From Acinetobacter sedimenti (GTDB taxonomy: Bacteria; Pseudomonadota; Gammaproteobacteria; Pseudomonadales; Moraxellaceae): a stretch of 58,497 bases of DNA. The position numbers were made by a program, and so were the translations under genes. Numbering within the stretch: the stretch's first letter is position 1; each line of letters starts with the position of its first letter. The notes beneath the pieces were generated by a model, which was given only the letters and a program-made list of their open reading frames with translations, did no database searches and was not told the origin of the DNA. Of the stretch, positions 9,141 to 17,890 are shown piece after piece. The DNA lies in assembly GCF_022601685.1 (NCBI RefSeq), contig NZ_JAKUML010000015.1:1-58497 (forward strand), written 5' to 3'.

Positions 9141-9521
9141 TTATGCGACTTGTACAGGAATACAGTTGGCTGTGTGGCTCACAGTATTGTCTGGGTTTGC
9201 ATAGACTAAGCGAGGTTTGTGACGATTGGCTTCAGCCTCGTCGAAGTTGCCAAAAGTAGCGATAATCACAATATCGCCGACATCAGCTTGATGTGCTGCG
9301 CCACCATTCACTGAAATAATGCCAGAGTTGTCTTCGCCACGGATTGCATAAGTAGCAAAGCGTTTGCCATTGGTGACATTCCAAACATAAATTTCTTCAT
9401 ATTCACGAATACCAGCCAAATCCATCAATGCGCCATCAATTGCACAGGATCCCTCATAATGCAGCTCGGCTTGAGTGACGATTGCACGGTGGATTTTGCA
9501 TTTTAATAAGCGGGATTGCAT
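9141..9521 (-). CDS. panD: aspartate 1-decarboxylase
   Basis: 126 residues. Makes beta-alanine from aspartate for pantothenate/CoA. The proenzyme cleaves itself between Gly24 and Ser25 of HYEGSCAID to form the pyruvoyl group; that site is present. Other family signatures are the N-terminal LLKCKIHRA and [26 protein letters not shown] region (here with GGAAH). The start at 9521 has GAGGAG seven bases upstream, and an in-frame codon at 9539 is rejected. Single-gene unit. Confidence 0.96.
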   Translation of the reverse strand: MQSRLLKCKIHRAIVTQAELHYEGSCAIDGALMDLAGIREYEEIYVWNVTNGKRFATYAIRGEDNSGIISVNGGAAHQADVGDIVIIATFGNFDEAEANRHKPRLVYANPDNTVSHTANCIPVQVA

Positions 9522-9640
9522 GGGAGTGCTCCTCAACAAGATGTCATGATCAAAACAATCATGAGCTCATAACCATTAAGTTGTGCATTTTGCAAGTTTT
9601 ACAAGGATAATACAAGCCGATTTCACATTTTGATTAAATT

Positions 9641-10234
9641 TTAAACAACTTTAAAAGCATTAATCGCATTCATGGCTTGCTGAAATTGTCCTTGAATAAG
9701 TGATTTAGATTGTGCCAAAGCATGGTCAATCGCTTGATCCATTAGCTTTTGCTCTGAACTTGGTGCTTTGCTCAGCACATGCCCAGAAACACGCTCTTTG
9801 CTGCCAGGGTGTCCGATACCAATACGCAATCGTAAGAAATCTGCACCAATGTGCGGGACGATATCTTTTAAACCGTTATGACCACCATGACCGCCACCAT
9901 TTTTAAGGCGAATCACACCAGGGTTCATATCGAGTTCGTCGTGCACAATGAGAATCTGTTGTGGGATAATTTGATAAAATTTGGCAAAGGGAACAACACT
10001 TTGACCAGATCTATTCATATAGGTGAGAGGAAGGAGTAAACGAACATCGTGTCCTTCGATTGTACCACGTCCTGAGATAGCGTGGTATTTGCTGTCATTT
10101 TTCAGAGGAATGTTGTATTTGTCTGCAAGACGCTCAACATACCAAAAGCCAGCGTTGTGTCGAGTTTGGGCATATTCCGAACCCGGATTGCCCAAACCGA
10201 CAATGAGCGATAGCGAATTGTCACGATCACTCAT
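9641..10234 (-). CDS. pth: peptidyl-tRNA hydrolase
   Basis: 197 residues. Releases tRNA from prematurely dropped peptidyl-tRNA. The motifs are VGLGNPGSEYAQTRHNAG with the catalytic histidine, LLLPLTYMNRSGQ, HDELDMNPGVIRLK, and GGGHGGHNGLK. The start MSDRDNS lies eight bases after the rplY stop, and the two genes are almost certainly co-transcribed. A longer open frame upstream overlaps rplY and is spurious. Confidence 0.96.
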   Translation of the reverse strand: MSDRDNSLSLIVGLGNPGSEYAQTRHNAGFWYVERLADKYNIPLKNDSKYHAISGRGTIEGHDVRLLLPLTYMNRSGQSVVPFAKFYQIIPQQILIVHDELDMNPGVIRLKNGGGHGGHNGLKDIVPHIGADFLRLRIGIGHPGSKERVSGHVLSKAPSSEQKLMDQAIDHALAQSKSLIQGQFQQAMNAINAFKVV

Positions 10235-10241
10235 CAGGCGA

Positions 10242-10931
10242 TTACTCGTCTTTTTTCTCTTCAGAATCTGCAGCAGGTTGCTCAGCTTCTTCAGATTGTG
10301 CTTCTGCAACTTCCGCCTCAGCCGCTTCAGCTTCAATATCTTCAGCTGCTTTACGCACTTCAGTGATAGATGCTACTGCTTGGTCATGGCCTTCGCCTTG
10401 CTCAAGCGCAGGAATCGTTACACCTTTTGGAAGTTTAAGGTCTGACAAGTGAACAACATCACCAATTGCCAAGTTTTGAACGTCTACAGAGATAGATTCT
10501 GGAAGGTTGCGAGGTAAAGTTTTCACTTCAACTTCGTTTAAGTTCACCATTAACATACCGCCAGCTTTAACGCCAACAGAAGTTTCTTGGTTTTCGAAGT
10601 GTAAAGGTACGTTTACAGTTAACGCTTCGCCAGCTTTCACACGTAGGAAGTCTGCATGCATCGGTGTGTTTTTCGCAGGATGACGTTGCATCGCTTTGAT
10701 GATCACTTGTTCTTCTTTACCGTCAACGTTGATCGTTACGATAGAAGAGAAGAATGCTTCGCTTTCAATTGCTTTAACAACTTCACGAAGTGCCAAAGTG
10801 ATTGAAGCAGGCTCTTTGCCAGCACCATAGATGATTGCAGGAACTTTTTCTTCACGACGAAGGCGGCGGCTCGCACCTTTCCCTTCATGTGCAGTGTCAC
10901 GTGCGTTTGCATTTAATACAAAATTGCTCAT
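10242..10931 (-). CDS. rplY: 50S ribosomal protein L25/general stress protein Ctc
   Basis: 229 residues, the long Ctc-type L25. The N-terminal L25 domain binds 5S rRNA (RDTAHEGKGASRRLRR, VPAIIYGAGKEP). It is followed by the TL5 beta domain and an acidic Glu/Ala-rich tail of about 40 residues. The start at 10931 (MSNFVLNANARD) has TGAGGATAT before it. First gene of an rplY-pth unit. Confidence 0.95.
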   Translation of the reverse strand: MSNFVLNANARDTAHEGKGASRRLRREEKVPAIIYGAGKEPASITLALREVVKAIESEAFFSSIVTINVDGKEEQVIIKAMQRHPAKNTPMHADFLRVKAGEALTVNVPLHFENQETSVGVKAGGMLMVNLNEVEVKTLPRNLPESISVDVQNLAIGDVVHLSDLKLPKGVTIPALEQGEGHDQAVASITEVRKAAEDIEAEAAEAEVAEAQSEEAEQPAADSEEKKDE

Positions 10932-10984
10932 TGAGATATCCTCAAAAAGTGAATGACATGTTGAATTTGCGACCAATTCAACGA

Positions 10985-11016
10985 TAAAAAACCCGATGAA
11001 TCGAGATCCATCGGGC
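10985..11016 (-). terminator. terminator after prs
   Basis: CCCGATG-(10 nt)-CATCGGG hairpin. On the minus strand it is followed by a T run. It lies between prs and rplY. Confidence 0.75.
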
Positions 11017-11030
11017 TCGAAAGCGCATTA

Positions 11031-11984
11031 TTATATATAAGTATCGAACATTGCGCTAATAGATTCTTCATTATTGATGCGTCGAATGGTTTCAGCAACC
11101 ATTGAAGACACCGATACTTGACGAATATTTGGTAGAGCTTGAATCTCTGGAGAAAGTGGAATGGTGTCTGTGACAACCAATTCATCAATTACAGAATTCT
11201 TCAAGTTTTCAATGGCTTTGCCTGATAAAACAGGATGCGTTGCATAAGCAACAACACGGCGTGCGCCAAATTGTTTCAGTGCCTCAGCAGCTTTGCACAA
11301 TGTCCCTGCCGTATCGACCATATCATCGACGATCACACAATCACGGTCTTTGACATCACCGATCAAGTGCATCACTTGAGATTCATTGGCTTTTTGACGA
11401 CGCTTGTCAATGATGGCAAGGTCAATGTCACCCATTTGCTTAGCAACTGCGCGTGCACGAACGACACCGCCCACGTCAGGAGAAACCACAACAAGGTTGT
11501 GATATTGCTGTTGGCGTAAATCTGCCAAAAGTACAGGTGTACCGTAGATGTTGTCTACTGGAATATCAAAGAAACCTTGAATCTGATCGGCATGCAAATC
11601 GATCATTACGACACGGTCAATACCAACTGTAGTGAGCATGTCTGCAACCACTTTTGCGGTAATCGGTACACGTGCAGAACGTGGACGACGGTCTTGACGT
11701 GCATAGCCAAAGTAAGGAATCACCGCAGTAATACGACCCGCACTAGAGCGGCGCAACGCATCTGCCATGACCAAGATTTCCATTAAGTTGTCATTGGTTG
11801 GTGCACAAGTTGGTTGCACGATAAAGACATCTTTACCACGAACATTTTCAGTGATTTCAATAGAAATTTCACCGTCAGAAAAAGTGGCAACTTGGGCAGA
11901 ACCCAAAGGAATATGGAGGTGGCTAACAACTTTATGGGCGAATTGTGGATGCGCATTTCCACTAAAAACGACAAGATTGGGCAT
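11031..11984 (-). CDS. prs: ribose-phosphate diphosphokinase (PRPP synthetase)
   Basis: 317 residues, full length. Makes PRPP from ribose 5-phosphate and ATP for nucleotide, His and Trp synthesis. Visible signatures are the [20 protein letters not shown] region, [41 protein letters not shown], and the PRPP-loop [10 protein letters not shown]. It follows the tRNA-Gln cluster in the same direction, as in other Acinetobacter. Confidence 0.97.
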   Translation of the reverse strand: MPNLVVFSGNAHPQFAHKVVSHLHIPLGSAQVATFSDGEISIEITENVRGKDVFIVQPTCAPTNDNLMEILVMADALRRSSAGRITAVIPYFGYARQDRRPRSARVPITAKVVADMLTTVGIDRVVMIDLHADQIQGFFDIPVDNIYGTPVLLADLRQQQYHNLVVVSPDVGGVVRARAVAKQMGDIDLAIIDKRRQKANESQVMHLIGDVKDRDCVIVDDMVDTAGTLCKAAEALKQFGARRVVAYATHPVLSGKAIENLKNSVIDELVVTDTIPLSPEIQALPNIRQVSVSSMVAETIRRINNEESISAMFDTYI

Positions 11985-12028
11985 GTGGGACCCTTAATGT
12001 GTTTGGCTAGATAAGAAGTATAAAATAA

Positions 12029-12103
12029 TGGCAGGGGCGGCTGGATTCGAACCAACGGATGGCGAGATCAAAACCCGCTGCCTTACCACTTGGCGACGCC
12101 CCT
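12029..12103 (-). tRNA. tRNA-Gln(TTG), copy 3 in transcription order
   Basis: 75 bases including encoded CCA. The acceptor AGGGGCG pairs with CGCCCCT; the anticodon loop is TTTTGAT with TTG at 34-36; the T arm contains GGTTCGAATCC. It is identical in sequence to the two other copies upstream. Confidence 0.95.
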
Positions 12104-12230
12104 AATGCGTGTGCACTTTATAGCGAAATCATCATTTTGTCAATCATGATTGGCTTGTGCGAAAGATGACTTATGCATTTTAAAGATGCTTATAAATGTA
12201 GAAAAAATATTTAGAAAACATCATTAAAAA

Positions 12231-12305
12231 TGGCAGGGGCGGCTGGATTCGAACCAACGGATGGCGAGATCAAAACCCGCTGCCTTACCACTTGGCGACG
12301 CCCCT
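12231..12305 (-). tRNA. tRNA-Gln(TTG), copy 2
   Basis: Same 75-base sequence, anticodon TTG, CCA encoded. The spacer to the next copy is about 127 bases and is not conserved between copies. Confidence 0.95.
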
Positions 12306-12390
12306 ATAGCATAAGTATTATCAATCAGAAAAACCGAGTTCTAAAGCTTCAGTATTTCAAAGTGACAGGCTAAATCAAATTGAAAAATAA

Positions 12391-12465
12391 TGGCAGGGGC
12401 GGCTGGATTCGAACCAACGGATGGCGAGATCAAAACCCGCTGCCTTACCACTTGGCGACGCCCCT
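12391..12465 (-). tRNA. tRNA-Gln(TTG), copy 1
   Basis: Same 75-base sequence, first of the three copies downstream of ispE (its 5' end is 43 bases from the ispE stop). Probably transcribed with ispE and prs. Confidence 0.95.
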
Positions 12466-12508
12466 AACTTTTCTGATTTAAAGCGATTAATTTGAAAATC
12501 AATACTGC

Positions 12509-13414
12509 TTAAATCAATGATCTAGAATCACTTAAATCAGCACCAATGTAGTCCAATACTGGCGATGTATTTAAGCTTTTTGCAAGATAAGCCTGAAAAG
12601 GCGAACTATCTGCAATCGCTTGTACATCAACACCAATGGTTTGTACATCATGCGCAAACTCAAGAAATACACAAGCTCCTGTACCAGTAAGTTTGGCTTG
12701 ACCGTATTGATTTAAATACTGAAAAGCTTGATCTACTGGTGGGTACAGCTCCCGAGCGAGTGGCTCAAAATTGTTCCCGAACAGACTTGGATTCTGTTGA
12801 TAGGCGGCAAATTTAGAGGGCTTTGTATTTCTTGTCAATGATTTTTGAGAAAATAACGCCTGAGTGCTGATAAAACAATCAGGTTTTATAATGACAAATT
12901 GCTGAGTTGGTAAGTCGTCAATTGGTGTGATGATTTCACCGATGCCTTCCGCCCAAGCGTTTTTTCCTACGATGAAAATTGGCACGTCTGCACCTAGAGA
13001 AGTACCAATTTCTATGAGCTGTTGTTGTGAGAGATGACATTGCCATAATTCATTTAAAATTAATAATGTCGTCGCTGCGTTGGATGAGCCACCGCCTAGA
13101 CCTGCACCCATCGGTATGCGTTTATCCAATCGAATCTCACAACCTGCATGTGCAAGCTGGGCAAAGGGTTTAATCGCAGTCGCTGCACGGTAGATCAAAT
13201 TCTTTTCTATTGCCACATCGACGGCATTGGCATCACTAAGTGTAATCGCATCACTTTGATTGACCTGAAAATAAATATCATCATGTAAATCAATCAACTG
13301 AAAAATGGTTTGCAACTCATGATAGCCATTGTCACGCTGTCCCGTGATATGTAAAAACAGATTGAGCTTTGCAGGTGAGGGGACGCAAATTGGTGAAAAG
13401 AGATTCTCAGACAT
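12509..13414 (-). CDS. ispE: 4-(cytidine 5'-diphospho)-2-C-methyl-D-erythritol kinase
   Basis: 301-residue GHMP kinase of the MEP isoprenoid pathway. Motifs are SPAKLNLFLHITGQRDNGYHEL near the N-terminus and the ATP-binding IPMGAGLGGGSSNAATTL. LGADVPIF and the late LTGTGACVFLEF glycine loop follow. It lies between lolB and the tRNA-Gln cluster. Confidence 0.96.
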   Translation of the reverse strand: MSENLFSPICVPSPAKLNLFLHITGQRDNGYHELQTIFQLIDLHDDIYFQVNQSDAITLSDANAVDVAIEKNLIYRAATAIKPFAQLAHAGCEIRLDKRIPMGAGLGGGSSNAATTLLILNELWQCHLSQQQLIEIGTSLGADVPIFIVGKNAWAEGIGEIITPIDDLPTQQFVIIKPDCFISTQALFSQKSLTRNTKPSKFAAYQQNPSLFGNNFEPLARELYPPVDQAFQYLNQYGQAKLTGTGACVFLEFAHDVQTIGVDVQAIADSSPFQAYLAKSLNTSPVLDYIGADLSDSRSLI

Positions 13415-13573
13415 ATGAAGGGCGATGAAGCTTACTAAAGTGAATTGACAAAGTATCTTAATCTACAAAAGCAATAAATATCTATACACATTAAAAAATG
13501 AAATTAAGGATACGATTTACACGTTAATTTCATGTTGTCCCACCAGTCGACAAAGGCGAATGTTGGAGCGGGG

Positions 13574-13606
13574 TAAACTTAGGGGCTTTGCCCCTAAAAT
13601 TACTTA
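13574..13606 (-). terminator. hairpin between lolB and ispE
   Basis: TTAGGGGC-TTT-GCCCCTAA stem-loop at about 13579-13597. It has no long T tract on the minus strand, so it may be only a partial terminator or a processing site. Confidence 0.4.
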
Positions 13607-13625
13607 ACCGTTATATTTTTAAAAT

Positions 13626-14201
13626 TTATTCACGGCTTTGAATGGTTAAGGTCACACGGTTTTCTTGTGCATCGTCAATCAAATTGAGCTTGTTTGGATA
13701 TTTTGCAGACTCATTTTCATAATGCAATGTCGCCGACCAACCCCCTTCTTGAATGGATTCATTGCGCCCTTGTGCATCTTTTTCTACTTTTGCTGATGAA
13801 GTCACGGCTTGACCATTCACCCAAGAGATGAGGTGCGTAATCGGCGCTTGCCAACCTGTAGCTTTAAAGAGTAATTCTTCAGGTGTTTCTGCTTTGATCG
13901 TACCTGTCTTGCTACTGGTGAGTGTGACATCGCCTGCTTGACCACGAATCGAAGTTTGTCCAATACCAAGCGCACCAGTCAAATCAATGGCAAATTGATC
14001 GCCAACTTGTGTCCAACCGTAGAATGCTGAACCATTTTGTTTTGGTGTGCGGACACCGATTTTTCCAGTGATTTTAAATTGTTCTGCACTTGGCACATTG
14101 CTATTGGCAGGAATTGATGGTGCAGTTTTAATCGTTTGACAACCAACTAGACCAGTTAAACTTAAACACAAAAGCAGGCTAGAAATACGTAAATTGATCA
14201 A
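13626..14201 (-). CDS. lolB: outer-membrane lipoprotein LolB
   Basis: 191 residues. LolB accepts lipoproteins from LolA and inserts them in the outer membrane. A signal peptide ends with the lipobox LVGC (Cys about residue 21). The mature part has the LolB features FKITGKIGVRTPKQNGSAFYGW and the late WSATLHYE segment. It begins 14 bases after the TPR gene, so those two are probably one transcript, possibly continuing to ispE. Confidence 0.9.
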   Translation of the reverse strand: MINLRISSLLLCLSLTGLVGCQTIKTAPSIPANSNVPSAEQFKITGKIGVRTPKQNGSAFYGWTQVGDQFAIDLTGALGIGQTSIRGQAGDVTLTSSKTGTIKAETPEELLFKATGWQAPITHLISWVNGQAVTSSAKVEKDAQGRNESIQEGGWSATLHYENESAKYPNKLNLIDDAQENRVTLTIQSRE

Positions 14202-14215
14202 TGGAAATACTCTTT

Positions 14216-16201
14216 TTAAGAATGATGTGAATGTGTCTTAAAAGATTTAGACAAATCTGGTGAAATGTTTGGCGCATTAAATTCAAGCAGTTGATCAAGC
14301 TCAGTCGCATCAGGGTGTGCTGTTTTTAGATCACGATAGACTTGATTAAAGCGATCAACATCACCTCGAATATACAAAGCTTTGGCATAGCGCATACCAA
14401 TGCCTAAGCTAGGTGCAAGTTGATATGCTTGAGCCAATGCTTGTACTGCAACATCATAATCGCTTTGCAAGTACGCCACGTAACCAAGTGTATCTAATAT
14501 GGAGGCTTGTTGTGGTGCGTAGACTAAAGCTTGTTCGGCATAACGACGTGCAAGATCAAGTTTGCGGTTTTGCTGTGCCAAAGTGTAAGCATAAGCGTTT
14601 AAAAAAGTTGGGCTATTCGGCTCAATTTCTAACAGTTTATTTAAGGCAAAATCCAAGCGATCACGATCTTTAAATGGATCGAGCAAGAGTACCTGACTAT
14701 AAATCAACTCGGCATCATTTGGGTTTTGTTGCAAGGCTTCGTCAAGTAACATCAAGGCTTGTGAAGAATTTCCTACACTTTGCAAAATCTGTGCTTGCAG
14801 TTGATAGAGAAAACTAGATTGGCTTGGATGGCTGACACGCTCTTGAGTGAGTAGTTGAATCGCTTCGGTGGAACGATTGTGCTTTAAATACAAACTGGTC
14901 AAATTTTTTCGAGCGACAGGATAGAGATTGCCATCGACTGCTTTATACAGTTTGATTGCTTGTTCAATCTCCTGATTACGCTCTGCACTGACCGCCAAAT
15001 AATAATTGGCTTGGTCTTGATACTGCGCAGAGTTTTGTAGCCGTTTTAGATAATTGCCTGCATTCTGATATTGCTTAGCATCAATACTGGTGATCCCTGC
15101 AAGAAACAGTAATTGTTCATGGTTAGGATATTTACGTACCATGCGACGCAGTTTGCGGAGTGCTTTATCTGTTTGATTCTTCTTTAATAAATGTTGAACC
15201 TGATAAAGATCAACATCAGGAGTGTCCTGAAAAAAGCTTTTCCATGATAGCCAACGCATGGCACGGGATTCTTGATTTGAGGCAAGATACAATTTCGCTT
15301 TGAGAATAATAAAACTAGGTACACGAGGACGTTGTTTCAGTGCGAGATTAACTTTGTGGAGTGCAGATTCATATTGCAGATTTTCAGCTTCCAAACCTGC
15401 GATCATGACCAATAAGGATGGATTTTGCTTTTTATCCACCGAATTTAACGCATTCAACATTTCTTGACGTGCTTCGGCAGATTCAGGGTAAATCCCTGCC
15501 AATATACCTTCGATATTGGCATTCGGGTCGAGCTGTAAGATACGATCAAGGGTCTTTGCCGAAAGTTCATATTGCTTCGCACGTAAAGATAAATGCGCCA
15601 AATAAAACAGCGCAGGGGTATCTTCAGGATAGCGGTCTACCCACACTTTGGCGATATACAATGCTCTTGGAATATCATTTGCTTTGAGTGCCAAATCTAA
15701 AGCACGCTCATTGATCATCGGTTGATTATATTCATTGACTAAAGCCTGATAAGTAGTCAAAGACTCTTCAACTTGATCTTGGCTGAGCGCAAATTCCGCA
15801 ACAAAGACAGGCAGAAAAATATTGTCTTCATTCAGGCTGATTTTATTTAACTTATGATTTTCATGTTCAGGGTTTTCAGTGGAAGTATTCGCTTGCCAAC
15901 GGGCTTTCATTTGCTCAGCAAGTTTTTCTTCTTGCTCAATCTGTTGTTCTGAATTTGACTGATCGTTGACGAGCTGTTGCGGATTAGATTCTTGATTTGT
16001 TATTGCAATATTTTTAATTGATTTATTATCAGCCCAAGAATATGACGCATAGGCTATACTTCCTAAAATCAGGAATGTGATAGAATGCTTTTTTGCGAAG
16101 CGTAGCCACCTGTTTTGTACAGGCTTTTCTTGCGCTTTGCGTTTTTGCAACGAGTCATTTTGCGCTAGATTATCTGGCATGAAGTCCACATTTTGGGTCA
16201 T
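14216..16201 (-). CDS. tetratricopeptide-repeat protein, membrane anchored
   Basis: 661 residues. After ~30 polar residues there is one hydrophobic segment (HSITFLILGSIAYASYSW) that anchors it or acts as an uncleaved signal. The rest is built of TPR helices, clearest in the C-terminal half (SQALMLLDEALQQNPNDAELIYSQ and later repeats). It probably acts as an envelope scaffold. The same gene precedes lolB in related genomes, and its product is an assembly-type TPR protein without an assigned substrate. Divergent from hemA, with 57 bases between starts. Confidence 0.75.
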   Translation of the reverse strand: MTQNVDFMPDNLAQNDSLQKRKAQEKPVQNRWLRFAKKHSITFLILGSIAYASYSWADNKSIKNIAITNQESNPQQLVNDQSNSEQQIEQEEKLAEQMKARWQANTSTENPEHENHKLNKISLNEDNIFLPVFVAEFALSQDQVEESLTTYQALVNEYNQPMINERALDLALKANDIPRALYIAKVWVDRYPEDTPALFYLAHLSLRAKQYELSAKTLDRILQLDPNANIEGILAGIYPESAEARQEMLNALNSVDKKQNPSLLVMIAGLEAENLQYESALHKVNLALKQRPRVPSFIILKAKLYLASNQESRAMRWLSWKSFFQDTPDVDLYQVQHLLKKNQTDKALRKLRRMVRKYPNHEQLLFLAGITSIDAKQYQNAGNYLKRLQNSAQYQDQANYYLAVSAERNQEIEQAIKLYKAVDGNLYPVARKNLTSLYLKHNRSTEAIQLLTQERVSHPSQSSFLYQLQAQILQSVGNSSQALMLLDEALQQNPNDAELIYSQVLLLDPFKDRDRLDFALNKLLEIEPNSPTFLNAYAYTLAQQNRKLDLARRYAEQALVYAPQQASILDTLGYVAYLQSDYDVAVQALAQAYQLAPSLGIGMRYAKALYIRGDVDRFNQVYRDLKTAHPDATELDQLLEFNAPNISPDLSKSFKTHSHHS

Positions 16202-16258
16202 GGTTTATTTCATTTATGTCTATCTTTTTATCACAACTTTGCTGATTGAAGAAGTGCT

Positions 16259-17554
16259 ATGAATTTTGTTGCGATCGGCGTCAATCACCATACAGCTTCC
16301 GTGCAGATACGAGAAAAAATCGCATTCAATGCTGAACGCTTGCGTGCGCTCTTTGCTCAAAACCAAAATCACCCCGATCTCAATGATCTAGTCGTGGTAT
16401 CGACCTGTAACCGCACAGAAGTCTATGCGATGACCGAACAGCCCGACCAAGTGCTGAATTGGTTAGCGCAGTCTAATGGTTTTGAGGTCAAGACGCTGTT
16501 ACAACATGTATATCGTTATGAAGATGTGCAAGCCATGACGCATCTGATGCGGGTCGCAGGCGGACTAGATTCTCTGATGCTTGGCGAGCCACAAATCTTA
16601 GGTCAGGTCAAGTCTGCACTGCAACTCGCCAAAGACAATGGCGTAGTATCTACCAATCTCAACCGCTTATTCGAGTTTGCATTTTACGCTGCGAAGCGTG
16701 TGCGCACTGAAACTGCTGTGGGTGAACATGCCATTTCGATGGGCTATGCGGTGGCACAACTTGCGTCGCAAGTGTTTAGCCACGTGTCTGAACTCACTGT
16801 CATGATCGTTGCCGCAGGCGAGATGAATAGCTTAGTCGCAAAGCATTTGGCGGAAATGGGTGTGGCAAAAATCATTATTTGCAATCGCACTCGACAACGT
16901 GCAGAAAATCTTGCACAAGAGCTCGGTGCACGTGTCGCTGTTGAAGTGGTTGATTTCGATCAATTGGCAATGCAGTTGCACCGTGCGGATGTGGTATCAA
17001 GTTGCACAGGCAGTTTACATCAAGTGATTCATTATGATGATGTCAAAAAAGCCTTAAAACAGCGTAAATATCAGCCGATGCTGATGGTTGATTTAGCTGT
17101 ACCACGAGATATAGATGATAAGGTTAATAAGCTTGATGGTATTTATCTGTATGGTGTTGATGACTTGCAATCGGTTATAGATGAAAATATGGTGCAGCGT
17201 CGTCAAGCCGCTTTAGATGCTGAAGTAATGGTATCGCAACTGGCTTCGCAGTTCGTCATCAATGAAAAGATTCATCAAGCAGGGCGTGAAATTCACCATT
17301 ATCGTGAAGTCGCAGAACAACAACGTCAGGCAGAGCTTGAGTTCGCTCTAGAACAGCTCAAACAAGGTGCTGAACCTGAAGCATTATTGGAAGCAATGTC
17401 TTATCGACTAACCAAAAAAATGCTTCACATTCCCTCAAAGCTTTTCCGAGAAGCAGCAAAATCAGAAGATCCAACGCATTTTGAATGGCTCAATCAAACC
17501 GTATTGGATATTGAGCAACATGCTCGAACACTGAAAGATTTAAATAAGAAATAA
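16259..17554 (+). CDS. hemA: glutamyl-tRNA reductase
   Basis: 431 residues. Reduces glutamyl-tRNA(Glu) to glutamate-1-semialdehyde, the first step of haem synthesis. The N-terminal [13 protein letters not shown] is followed by [10 protein letters not shown] with the active cysteine, [12 protein letters not shown], a Rossmann segment around [21 protein letters not shown], and [10 protein letters not shown]. The C-terminal dimerisation helix is long. The start ATG is the only plausible one. Confidence 0.97.
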   Translation: MNFVAIGVNHHTASVQIREKIAFNAERLRALFAQNQNHPDLNDLVVVSTCNRTEVYAMTEQPDQVLNWLAQSNGFEVKTLLQHVYRYEDVQAMTHLMRVAGGLDSLMLGEPQILGQVKSALQLAKDNGVVSTNLNRLFEFAFYAAKRVRTETAVGEHAISMGYAVAQLASQVFSHVSELTVMIVAAGEMNSLVAKHLAEMGVAKIIICNRTRQRAENLAQELGARVAVEVVDFDQLAMQLHRADVVSSCTGSLHQVIHYDDVKKALKQRKYQPMLMVDLAVPRDIDDKVNKLDGIYLYGVDDLQSVIDENMVQRRQAALDAEVMVSQLASQFVINEKIHQAGREIHHYREVAEQQRQAELEFALEQLKQGAEPEALLEAMSYRLTKKMLHIPSKLFREAAKSEDPTHFEWLNQTVLDIEQHARTLKDLNKK

Positions 17555-17611
17555 ATATTTGAACTTTATGAAAAATTATGCATAAAGTTTTTCATCAAAA
17601 GAATCTTTTTA

Positions 17612-17890
17612 AACAAACCCCACCCAACCTCCCCTTATTAGGGGTAATACCAGTCAGTTAAGCATTTTTAATCCTCCCCAACCCTCCTTTTTCAAAGGAG
17701 GGAGTATTTCGACATTTAATACAGTGTTGAATTCAATGGTGCTCCCCTCTTTTTCAAAGATGAGAAACATTGTTTCGCAAGGGGGGAGATTTATAAATCA
17801 GCAATAATGAAATTACGCTTAACTGATCAGCATTACTTATTAGGGGAGGAGTTCCCTTCCTTAATTAAGGGAGGGGTAGGGAGGGTATTA
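17612..17890. repeat. nested inverted repeats (MITE/BIME-like) between hemA and dnaG
   Basis: The 336-base gap between convergent hemA and dnaG holds no gene. It contains an outer imperfect inverted repeat (TTAAGC-ending arm near 17641-17663 against GCTTAACTGA-beginning arm 17818-17846) and polypurine/polypyrimidine edges. Inside are the hairpins CCCTCCTTT-TT-CAAAGGAGG at 17682-17703 and CCCTTCCTTAATTAAGGGA at 17854-17872. It may act as a terminator for both genes and looks like a short non-autonomous repeat element. Confidence 0.6.
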
